The notes beneath the pieces were generated by a model. That model saw only the letters and a list, made by a program, of their open reading frames with translations. It had not been told where the DNA came from and searched no databases. From Anseranas semipalmata (Eukaryota; Chordata; Aves; Anseriformes; Anseranatidae), in contig VXAA01003401.1 in the NCBI GenBank assembly GCA_013399115.1, positions 1-64,000 of the forward strand: a DNA stretch of 64,000 nucleotides, given 5' to 3'. The position numbers were made by a program, and so were the translations under genes. This document shows, one piece after another, positions 21,678 through 32,259 of this stretch. Every line of letters starts with the position of its first letter. The stretch's first letter is position 1.

Positions 21678-24047
21678 CAACTGTCTCTTGGCCCAGAGCT
21701 TTGGGTATTCATATGACAAAGTTGGTCATAAAATTGTTGCGACGCCAATCAAGGGGAGCCTAGGATCTAACCTTAACCTTGGCACTGCACTCCCGCCATA
21801 ATATCCCCCACCACTCCAGGGTGCGGTGCCTTTGCTTCCAGCTCCTTGCGTGCCAGGAAAAGTGGAGGCAAGAGTAAAAATAGGCATTAAACACAGGACA
21901 ATTGTTGCCATTGCGTGATAGCAACCTCGCCTCTCTGCTGCTGTGGAGACGGTGCACTGAGGAGACTCGGGCTGTCTCACAGCCTTTCTTGGATCACTTT
22001 GTAGGTTGGGTGTATTTTCTGTGGAGTGATACACATGTTTTTTCAAGAAGACAGTTTTTGTTTGCAAAAATGCTTCTGGAGCCTGTGCAAATCTTCCTGT
22101 CAACCCAAGGGGCTTATGTACATGCTCACATTGTCATTCATGCCTCTAGTAGTCAATGCAGCTCCTGTAGTATCAAGGGGAACTTGGTGTGCTATCTTTC
22201 AAATCCTAAACCCAACCCCAGTGGCCTGTGTGCCAGCAGCTCACCTTCAGCTCAAATGACGGTGGGGTTGTCCTTTTCCATCAGTCAATCTGTCATCTTC
22301 TAGCCATCAGAGCATGATCAATACATCTGCAAACACACATGAGAAAAGAAGCTTTCAATTCTTTTTTGGCTCCCACAAGAAGTGGAAAAGTGACCAGTGA
22401 AAGAGGAAAACTCCACTTGGTCATTAATTTTTATTTTATTTTTTACTTTTTGCAAACCATGTGTTAAAAATGCTTTCCTGCCCAAGGAGACTTCATACGA
22501 GGGAAAAGTAAAGCTAAGTTACAGCTTCCTAAAAATAGGACATAGCATTTTATAATTCCTTCCCTCCCCCCATTACTGCGCAGAGCCACCCCACCCACAT
22601 GAAACTGCTGTCTGACTCACTCTTGTGTCTCGCTCGGAGAGAAAGGCTTTCCACCGACGGGGGCACCTGGTCAAGAACATGACATTCAGGGTGGTGTTGC
22701 CTCTTTACACTTGAAACCATTTTAAGTAGCTTTATATCTATGACTACAGGGACCTTCGCATAGACATAAGCATTACCAATGGAAGAGACATGTTGTCATA
22801 TCCTTGCTGTAAGTAAAGAGATCAGGTCTTCTGGAAAATTCATCTTTTTTGGCCAAGCTGACTCAATGGTTTGGACAATAAGACATCTCTTCTGTATCAG
22901 CTCATTTGCAGTGTTGTGTTCCTCAGGCAGTGTTGCCCTCTGCTATTCTGCGAACACACACTTGACCTCTGTTACACGGGTTTATTGTCAACATGTGTCC
23001 ACTGGGAGCCTCAGCAACTTCTCCCATTGTCTATTGTCTTATAAACAAGCTTATAAAAGCACTACAGGAAAGACAATAACACACCAAAGTGGAAATTACT
23101 GGTAACTCAAAAGCTTAACTTTCAACTTCTGTGTCTTGCAGAGGTAGAAGAGGTGAGGCACAGGGGAGGGACACAGTTTGCTTGTCTCTGTGTCCCCAAG
23201 GCTCATCACCTAGCTGTGCTGGGATGTAGCGTGGCCCCACAACTGCAAGCTTGCTAGATGCATCGTGAGAAGGAGTCCGCTGATGCCACGCCGCATGAAC
23301 TGGGGTTACTGGTCTCTAGCAGTTTCAAGGGGAAAATAATAAAGAGAGAAAAGCTGGTGGCAAAGAAACTTTGCCGGCCGATCCTAAAGTGAAGTGTAAT
23401 TTCTTCTTTACCAAAACTCCCTGTTTGTGGCTGGGCTATTGTGGTAAGCTCAGAAAATATGCTTTTTACAGTTAACAACACTGAAGTGGCTCCACTTAAG
23501 ACATGAATGACACAAACCCATGGGAGCATCTTCACCCAAGGGAAGGCCGGCAGCATCCTTAGGAAATATCCCTGTGAGAACGGTTTAGTCATCCTCATTT
23601 CATAACGTTCAATGTCCAAACTGTGATGTGCAGAGGCAGAATCCCCTCTGACTTTAGAGAAGGTCCCACTGCTGCCCGTTTGCTGCTGTGGCCAGACAAA
23701 CAGAGGGTGTTTGTAGGCGTTTTGGAAAAAAGTCAGATTTCCTTCCCACAGGGAGCGGAGCAGCTCCCACCACCCAAGCAACAGGCAGGGCTGGCAGAGG
23801 GGGCAGGAGCAGAGAAAATGGGACAACCAAGACCTACATCAGTGTTGCTGCCAGAGGCATCCTATTCCCTTTGGTGGCAAGGGCAGGGAAAGGGGACACT
23901 GCATCCTTCAGCAGCCATCAGTAGGTTCCAGAGGTAACTGGTCCCTAGCTGGCGGGATATGCTGTGCTGCCAACTGGTAATGTTCAATCAGGACAACAGG
24001 AAGCTGTCATTGTGACTGGAGCTAAACAAGCTTGAAAGGAGCAGGAT

Positions 24048-24070
24048 AAAAATAAATAAATAAATAAATG
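24048..24070. repeat. (AAAT)n microsatellite
   Basis: About five ATAA/AAAT units lie in mixed sequence. Confidence 0.9.
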
Positions 24071-25859
24071 AGGAAAACAGAGGAGGAATGCAAAAGAGAC
24101 ACTGTGGGGCCTGCTGTCCATCTCTGCCACATCTCTCCCCACATCCCATGGAGGATGGTGAGGTCAAGGAAGAGTTTTGAGCCTCTCTTTATATTTTAAA
24201 TGCACCTTGTGCTCTTCTGCTCTCTGTGAAACCTTTGCCTTCCTTTGAGCACTGTCAGTGCTGGCACACCATCCAGTGCTGCAGTAGGCATCCTCACTGG
24301 ATGGGGTCCCGAACTGGGCTCAGCATTTGTTGTTTGGGAGAAAAGGAATGGGGTGCAGCCCTCCTACCCGTGCCACGCTGCTTCTGCTGCCCTTGAGCTG
24401 TTTGCTGCCCACCGTCCTGCCTCTTTCACCAGGAGAGCAAAGGCTCCCATCCCAACAGGGACCATTTAAAGGTTGCTCAAGAGGCTGCGAAGGTTACTTT
24501 GCCTTGCTCTCTGAAGGGAAAGCTGTTTTAGCCGGACAAGAAAGAAAACACCCAACAGCAGCACCAGCAAAAAAACAAACCAACCCATGGTGTTTGTTTA
24601 CAAGAGCACATTCATTGGTGCCTGGAGGGTTGACTCAGTCTAAAATGAAAAGGAGTGGCACCAGGCAAACTGTGCTGATAAACAAGTCCACCTCCTGCCA
24701 TGGGGTGGACCAAGAGCTGGCTTTCCCCACCTTTGTGGGCAGCCCTGGCCTCCTGCCTCAGTGTGCCCTTCCTGCCCACAAAACCCCTGGAAAGCATCGT
24801 TTTGGGGTACCAACAGGCGAGCAGTGGCCGTGCTTCACCATGCAGCCCCAGCAAGGTAAAGGGTCTTGGGATGAAGGGCTAGTGTTGGCATTTGCTTGGC
24901 TGGTGTAAGGCAGCATCTTCGCATAGTGCAGCCTGGTTCAGTGAGCAAAGGGACATGGAAAGAACGTGAGGGCACGTGCTAGTATGGGTACAGCATATGT
25001 ACAAGGAAGGTTATAGCATAAAAGCATTTGCAGGCATGTGAGGTCTCAGAAATGGCATTAGTGATTGACTGTCCATCCCAACATATAGAAAATCTCTCCA
25101 GTACCACTCACCCAGCAGATGTACAATTGTTCTTCATTCAAAACACCTTCAGAAGATTAACATGATTAACACCCAGGAATTTTCTAAAGTCCCTCTTTTA
25201 GCTATTATTAATATTTGAATTTTGGGGTTACAAATTGCCTGTTCCTTACCCATCAAAATATTATGTCGCTTCTCAAAAGTGGGGTCAACTTCCTTAAAGT
25301 GGGCAAACGCAGATTTGCCCTGAGCAGTGAGGATAACCATGGTTAAAGCTGCAAAGTCATAATGATGCAAAAAAAAATAATCCAAAGGAAGGATCAACTC
25401 TAGAGAAATCAGCATCTTCACACCTCAATGTACCTACAAAGAGAGAGGACTTCATTTTCTCCCTAAGCTTAGACAGCTCGGAGCACACCTTGCTGGTGCA
25501 CCTTGCCCTAGAATTATGTCTTCTTCACACCCAGCCCTATAGGAACTGAGTCTATGTTGCAACACAGGTGACGAGGGGCTTTTGGAGGGGAGATACTGCC
25601 TGGCTTCAGGACTGCTCCATCACAACCACCCTTTCACCCTCCCTTAAGCAGGTATCCAGCTTTGCTCCTACAACTGCGTTATTCAGCTGATCCTCTCTCA
25701 GCTCTGATTTCACTTCTCCTTCAAACTGCATTGCTATTAAAACAAGGAAGTAAAGCAGCTGTTTGGACCCTAAAACTTAAAAACCTCAAGAGTCACAAAT
25801 CTTCCATTTATGCCTTTCTTATGTGGTCCAGACACATTTTTCAGGCTTGTAGCATCGTC

Positions 25860-26330
25860 TGAGCCCTGTTTTCCTTTATTTTGCCTCTGAAATTGGCACT
25901 GGAATCTGTTTGCACTATGTAATCAAAAGGTATATTTGTCGCTGCAGCAATACATCTCGCATGGAAAATGGTCTCTCTCATTTCTTCCCCCTGTAATTCT
26001 CAGAGTGGCTTGGCACTGCTGGGGACAGGTGCTTAAGAAGTGCTGATATATGGCAATTTCATGTTATTCCATGAAGCTGAAACTTGTTTGCATACTAATA
26101 TAACAGAGGACTACTACTGTGCTTCGACTAAATCTTGGATTTATTAACATCATGCGGGCTGGGAATGTGAATGGCTGGCAAACCTGCAGCTCGAGCATCT
26201 GTAGAAAGACATTATGAATTAAAAACCCTTATTCCATTAAGAAATGATTTCAGAAATCTGGAGTACAAGTGGAGAGCGCTGGTTGGCTATCGGTGACGTC
26301 AGGCACATGTCAATAATATTACTTAATGGG
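25860..26330. promoter_or_regulatory. Possible conserved non-coding element with CRE
   Basis: About 470 bp of even-composition AT-leaning sequence without repeats or long frames. Regulatory words include TGCACTATGTAATCAAAAGG (TCF/LEF-like), TTGTTTGCATACTAATAT (POU-like), GACATTATGAATTAAAAACC, and a perfect CRE TGACGTCA at 26294-26301. CACATGTCAATAATATTAC follows the CRE. The density of such words is like that of deeply conserved developmental enhancers. Conservation was not tested. Confidence 0.4.
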
Positions 26331-26334
26331 TTTT

Positions 26335-29300
26335 CCTTGTCTTTATTCATAAGTTCCATTTCATACAGCCATTGCCCCAAAGGGTAATTATTCCACTTTT
26401 TGGGTGGTTTTGCTCTTTTGGCCTTTGGCCTCATGCCTCAGAAAACCACCCAGGGTATCCAATCTCATAGAAAGGCTTTGTGGCCAGTCGTGTTTTCTGG
26501 AGTAAGGACTTTTTTTCTAACTTAACTAAGCCACGTAAACGTTTCAAAATATCTTTGGTTTCCATCAGTCCTACAACGTCATTGCCCACCCGAAGGGACA
26601 GCTACACCCCGCGTCTCTGGCAGTGCCGGGAGGATGCTCATTTTTCTTGGAGGGAAACAACACATACGAGATCATCTTTTAGGCAAAAGGACATTTTGGA
26701 GAAACTGTTTTACTTAACGTTGCATATTTACACAGTACTCACATTTTCAACCAAATGATGCAGTTAGGAGCCTCGGATTGTCACTGGCACTGATATTTAC
26801 CCATTTTAATATGTTTCCATATATATTTATCGTTTTTTTTTCTGAAGTTGAATGACAAGACTGTACACGTGCAATTTCAGTTTGCTTCAGATTTGAAGTT
26901 GATTTTTATGCCATATTATAACCATATTTATTTAGGTTCCCACATTCTGTCAAAGTCTGTTTACACAAAGAACATTTGTTTTCACTACTGCTTGCGAGGA
27001 ATGAATATAATAAGTGCCAAGGGATTTTGAGAAGTTGAGAGAATTAGTATTTGGAAACAATATATTCGGCTATTTCTTAGGGGAAGATTCATGGAGCACA
27101 GACACATTCTCCACTAAATCTATCAGGATGAAGTAGTTCTCATGGAGACACAGCATATCCAGTCTCTTCTCAAGTTTCAAACATTTTATAAAATCAAGAG
27201 GGTTTCTGGAAAAAACAACAGCATTTCTTTCTCAGAGAAAATGGATAAAGTAGGTTAAGATAATTTTCCTTGTTGAAATCAAAATCTGAAGTCTGGCACT
27301 GAAAACCAGTGTCCGCTTGCTGCTGAGCAGCATCCTTTCCACTTGCACCGCATCGCCATGATGTGTGCTGAAGTCGGAGTTACGAGCAAATTATTTGTCA
27401 GAGGCTGTTTGCTGTAGTTTAATGTATTCCCATAAATTTCAGCACATACTAGACCTGGTAATTCTGATTTTAAGACTACCATAAAGCATATTTTATCTCA
27501 TCGAATGCTGCTCACAGCTCTGAATACATAGGGATTTGCCTCAACATTTCTGTCTCAAAGGCTGACATTATGAAATATCAGGGGTAATTCCAAAGCTTTG
27601 GTTTTGCAAATAAGGAAAGGTGAAAAAAAAAAAAAAATCCATCTATACCTTATTTTGTGGCATTATTTAGAAAATGAACAGATCAACTCCTTGTAAGGAA
27701 ATACTTCTCTCATTTGCTATTGGGGTGTAGTTTGAGTAATGGCCCCCCAAAATCACCATTAGCATTACCAGTTGCAAGTGCTGACACATCATCAAAATTC
27801 ATGCTATTTGGTTTTAGGTATTATAATACCCTTTACATTTCAAATATTCCTAGGAGATTTTCTCTTCTATCTGGAAAATAATGAAATACATAATGGGTTA
27901 TTCCCTCCTTAACAGTGTCCTAACAAGACAGAAACATGCAGATATTTCCAAAGAAGCATAACTAAAATAAAATAAAAAGATAAGCTCTTTTCACCAAGTC
28001 CTCAGTGGCAGAATTATTTTGATGTAAATGCACAGTTGAATTGGTATATTCAAGGTGTGAGTGAATATGGGAAAACACTCATATATTCTGTGATCTGTAT
28101 TAATGTCTTCTAACATTACTGCAGTACACAGGGATACATTTGTGTGCTTTCCGATCTTGGTTGTTTTAATTTTTAAAGTCCCTAACCATCAACCAAACAC
28201 AAGATGTTTCTAGAGATTTGTTGTTAGAAGCTAAGCTAGAATATACTTGCAATCCATTTTCTTTCCCTGCCACCCATTAAACCTGGTCGTTCATCACAAG
28301 CCAACATTTTTTTTTCCTGCAGAAACTACCTGAAGCTTCGTGGCAATTAGCATTTCCTTTACTGATCAATGAGAAAACACTTCCCTATTTAATTCCAAAG
28401 CACAAAGCTCCAACTTTCTGGTGGTGGCATTGCCTGGATGTGAGCAGTGGAGAGTCCCCACCGCCATCGCTGCCAAGGTCATGAGCTGCATACAGAGGTG
28501 AGTTCAGTGATGAGAAACGCAGAGATTTTCAGTGTGAATGGCTGGATCTGGCTGCAGGACAAATGTCCAAAAGAGCCCAGGCTCTGCACCTTGTATAAGC
28601 AGTTCCTAATCCATGTACCCTAATTCCTACAACCTCATCCAGTGCCAGGCTTCCCACCAGAACAGCTTTTTGCATTGCATTGACCATTAAACAGGAGAGG
28701 TTGCAGAAAACAGGCAATGCCTCCCAATAAAAGGATCTGCAAATGACCAAATGATTTTTATGTTGCCATTTTATGAAATTTCTGCCCCTGCCCTCCAGCG
28801 CTGGGGAGACATGCGAAGAAAAAACCCAGCTCCTCCCTTTCTACTCCACAAATGATATTCCAGGAAGGCTCCCTTGCATTTCAAAACTTAGGGCACATAA
28901 GGTCCTCTCAGGACCCTTGCACTCAGTTCAGAAGAAAATGTTTTATTTTTCCCCTGGAACAATGTGTTCCTGCAGCAAAGCAGCCTTTGATTCACAGCCT
29001 TGCTTGGTCGGAGAAGCAATATGACACGTTCCCAGTGTGTCAGGGAGGAGAGCTTTTCCCAGAGCAGCCCCCAAACACCTGTAATTACCGTCACTCTTTA
29101 CCCACAGGAAAACAAGAGTCATTCCCATTCGGTAGCCTGCAGGAAAATAGGAATTGTCAGGGATTTTTGCAATGCAGTGTGGCACCAAGAGACTTCAGTG
29201 GCCCAGACAAAGTCATTACAGAGAGAACTAGATCCTGTGTAAGCTCTTCCCGTTTGCAGTGACGCTCAGCATCACATGAAATATTGAACCATCATTTCTG

Positions 29301-30040
29301 TTGCTGCAGGACCGTTCCTCTCTGCACTCCAGCTCAAGACTTGGCCTCTCTCCTCATCCCACTTGCTTGGGCAATAAATCAGTGACAGTGCATACCTATC
29401 TCATTTGTAATGGATAAAGAACATTTAAATTTAAAAGGCTTCCTCCTCCAGTTGCATGGTGAGAAGCTAGATGAGGCTTGCTAACAGCTTGGCCAAGGTG
29501 TCTTGTGAAGCTTGGAGATGAGATCCGTCCATCATTGCTGCTTTTTATGCTCATCTCGTCCTGACAAACTCTTGCTCTGCAGTTTATTTGCTGTTCATTT
29601 CTGGAAACCAGCTCTTAAGGGCCCTGTGCAGGTATCTCCAATGTTTTCCTCCACACCTGCAACACAAGACCCACGAGGTAGGAAGCCTTTCCAGAGTACA
29701 CATGATGCACAGAAAAATAACGCAACTTGCCCAATGTGTCAACTGCATCGAAACTTATCCGAAAGCGGTCACAACTGCATGGAAAACGAGCTACGAGCCC
29801 GGTCATTTAAGCCAAGTCACACAACATACTTGTCTCATGACTAGATTGACATGAGCCCAATTCAGGGCTGTTTTTCCAGGCCACAAGCTGGTGCAAAGCA
29901 AATTTAATTGTTCTAGGGACGTTCTCCTGCATTTGTTTAGGGTTTGTCATTTCCATGGGGTTCTCGTTAATAAACAAGTACGCAGGAATACTCGCATAAT
30001 GTGAATAGCCAGAGGGCATTTGCTGGAAAAATCTGAAAAC
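26335..30040. other. Anonymous AT-leaning sequence without a recognised gene
   Basis: No gene was recognised. There is an almost 1-kb stretch (about 27.48-28.53 kb) with no open frame of 60 codons on either strand, and a run of about 16 A near 27623. Nothing else can be supported. Confidence 0.5.
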
Positions 30041-30120
30041 CAAATCGTTTGATGTCTTTCTATGGATCGAGCAACCAGCCTGCTCGCTCCGTGCCGCTGC
30101 TCAGGTTTGCTCGGCCATCG

Positions 30121-30132
30121 TGCAAATTTGCA
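30121..30132. promoter_or_regulatory. Perfect palindrome TGCAAATTTGCA
   Basis: The 12-bp palindrome is built from two overlapping octamer-type half-sites (GCAAAT/ATTTGC). POU dimers can bind related arrangements. This is the motif alone, with no other support. Confidence 0.3.
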
Positions 30133-30309
30133 GAGGACAAACAAGGATGGAGCCGCGATCAGCGTGTGCTGCATGGCTTTTTGTGACCTTTGCTCCAGGG
30201 ACTGCATTTTGGGAGGTTTTATTAGGAAAAGACCCCGGCAAGGCTCCCACCTTTGCTGCCACAGCCCCATCTCAGCTGGTTCTGTATCCTATCCGGGGCG
30301 CAGAAGCAG

Positions 30310-31505
30310 ACTGAATAGCCCGGTTGGAGGAAAGCAAAGCATCAAGCTAAAATAAGAAAAGCTAGTCTCGGTGAGGAGGGAAGAGGCAGACCCCTCCAGG
30401 TAATAATTCTCAGCATGGCCTAGAATAAGCTAAATCGGGGCAGTCAGGAGGCGTCCCCGGAGGTCTGCGCTGCCTCACTCTGCCAGCGTGGAGAGGCAGG
30501 AGAAGCAGCCGAGAGCTTTTACAGCCAGGCAAACCCAGCCTTCACTTCGTTACACACCCTGTGCTGCCAGAGGCTCTGCGTTCCCCTCTTTAAAGAAAGG
30601 GGAAGAAATTTGGGAAATCCTCTGGTGGTGCACACTCCAACCACGTGCATCACTACAGCTCCAGCATCCTGAAATGGGGCAGGGACGCTCCGAGATTTCT
30701 TTTTCTGCAGAGAGAGAAAGCACGAACATTCCCCAGCTTCCTGTTATTCGAAAACCTTGGGATGCTGTGGCAAGAAGCGGTCTTATTAGTGAGGAATCGG
30801 GAGAAAAGAAAATAAAAAGAAAAAAAATCCCATGTAAAATGCTTTTTGTGTTGCAGTTTTGCTGGTTCTCTGGAAATCCAGGGCTACGCGTCGGCTCCGG
30901 TGCCTCAGACCCATGGGTAGGGCTATGGAGCATCCCATGCTGGGCCTGTCATGTTGAATACATCACATGCATGCTGGGGACCCAGTTTGGAATTGGGAAT
31001 TTCACATTTTCTTCCTTTTTCCCTTTTCTCTCCCTTTGGATTCGGAGCAGACCCAAACAGACGAGGGATGGATGGGGATGGGCTTGCAACGGCCCAGCTC
31101 TGCGATGCTGAGGTTGCTGCTGTGCTTAAGGGCTCACCCCTAAATAAACCAAGGGGGCAAAGCAGTGCTGGTGAGATGGTTTGGCTGGGGGTCAGGAGCG
31201 GACCCACGGTGTGGGGCACGGCTGCACCCAGCACCTGCCCTCCAGTGGGGCAGCAGGCTGAGACCACCCAACTCATCTCACCTGTGGGCTCATGCGGATG
31301 GATGCCCAAGGAAGTTGGGGGTGGGAATGGAGGGAGCAAAATACCTAACTGCACAAACCCATCAGAAATTAGCAAGAATAACAGGAAACCCAGCCGCTAA
31401 TTTTCCATCTTGCTTGCTTTTGGGTAGGTCCACACCCTGCACAGTCCAGAGCCAGGGAGCCCTGCAGAGGCAGGGAGGGGTGTGAGATAACCGCGAGTTG
31501 CAAAA
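30310..31505. other. Anonymous sequence without a recognised gene
   Basis: Overlapping open frames of 100-200 codons occur on both strands (about 30488-31400) with no family signature. Their coexistence in antisense argues for composition artefacts. No exon was recognised. Confidence 0.45.
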
Positions 31506-31511
31506 GGGGAA

Positions 31512-31512
31512 A

Positions 31513-31562
<50 letters not shown>

Positions 31563-31603
31563 TATCATTATTATTATCCTTATCATTAAATAATGATGAT
31601 GAT
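31512..31603. repeat. (ATT)n/(ATC)n compound microsatellite
   Basis: About ten ATT units grade into interspersed ATC/ATT units and end in TAATGATGATGATG. The poly-Ile/Asn-type frames read across it are artefacts. Length polymorphism is likely. Confidence 0.95.
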
Positions 31604-31619
31604 GTTGAAGAAGGAGCTG

Positions 31620-31832
31620 CCCTGGCGTTGCTGGGAGCCCCAACGCTTTTTGCTGCGAGGCGAACAATAGCAGTGATGCCGAGAGCCCCCACTGCCGCCA
31701 CGGGGAGGGGAGACCCCAGCCTCGTCCCCCCCGGGATGGGGCCGGGGGAGGCAGCCGAGCCCCCGGGCTCCCGCCACGCTCACTCGCTCTCCAAGCGGCT
31801 GCTGTGCCCGCTCCTCCCTGCGGCCGCGCATT
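31620..31832. promoter_or_regulatory. CpG-rich block (CpG-island-like)
   Basis: By hand count about 20 CpGs fall in about 210 bp at roughly two-thirds G+C (observed/expected near 0.8), ending with a NotI site (GCGGCCGC). It is bounded on the left by the ATT/ATC microsatellite and on the right by an abrupt return to AT-rich sequence. Possible promoter or enhancer of a non-coding transcript. Confidence 0.5.
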
Positions 31833-31947
31833 ATCATCATTTATTCATTCTGTGACCTTGAAATCCCTCTCCCTTACCAGCAAAACAACGAATCCCCATC
31901 AGAAGGGTGGGCTTGACAAAAGAGAGGGGGAAGAAAAAAAAAAAAAT

Positions 31948-32110
31948 CGTGCAACCTCCCATGTTGCTTGTATTAGGTCAGATGGGAGAACTTATTTAAT
32001 TAGTGACTTTTATAGGGCTTTATTTTTCGATGCCCAGTGGAGTAGTTAAGATTGGTAATAAGAAAGAAGTCTGGTCCTGCGCCAGCCCTCCTAAGACAAT
32101 GGTGCGGGGA
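31948..32110. promoter_or_regulatory. Possible conserved non-coding element
   Basis: The sequence carries ATTAGGTCAGATGGG, TTATTTAATTAGTGAC, GCTTTATTTTTCGATG and a SOX-type ACAATGG (32096-32102). It has no repeats and an even composition. It lies between the CpG-rich block and the assembly gap. Confidence 0.35.
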
Positions 32111-32156
32111 GGAAAGAGCCGAGCAATATATTTGAATGTTTTCAATGCCTTGGGTT

Positions 32157-32192
32157 TCTTTTCTTTTTTTTTTTTTTTTTAATTTTTTTTTT
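32157..32192. repeat. Poly-T tract
   Basis: T runs of about 17 and 10 bases are separated by AA, immediately upstream of the N gap. The tract is a likely cause of the broken assembly here. Confidence 0.9.
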
Positions 32193-32222
32193 CAGTGCCG
32201 TTTTCTAAAACCATTTGAAGGG

Positions 32223-32228
32223 NNNNNN
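32223..32228. other. Assembly gap (six N) with duplicated edges
   Basis: A 20-base word at 32203-32222, directly left of the gap, recurs exactly at 32233-32252 to the right. The match extends left by four more bases with one mismatch. Two overlapping contig ends were probably placed side by side instead of merged. Confidence 0.9.
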
Positions 32229-32259
32229 CGTATTCTAAAACCATTTGAAGGGTGTACAT

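Larger units (their letters stand above)
21030..25855. other. Anonymous sequence without a recognised gene
   Basis: It contains a (CAAA)n microsatellite (21640-21677) and an (AAAT)n microsatellite (24048-24070). A CTCF-like GGCAGAGGGGGCAGG word lies near 23790-23806. The open frames on both strands at 23.2-24.9 kb have no recognised homology. Confidence 0.5.

Noticed and set aside
23787..23806. GGCAGAGGGGGCAGG, resembling a CTCF site
   Set aside because: Partial match to the core only. G-rich words of this kind are common by chance.
30488..31400. Overlapping open frames of 127-207 codons on both strands
   Set aside because: They overlap in antisense, have no recognisable domain, and one runs into the microsatellite border. 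Composition explains them better than a gene.
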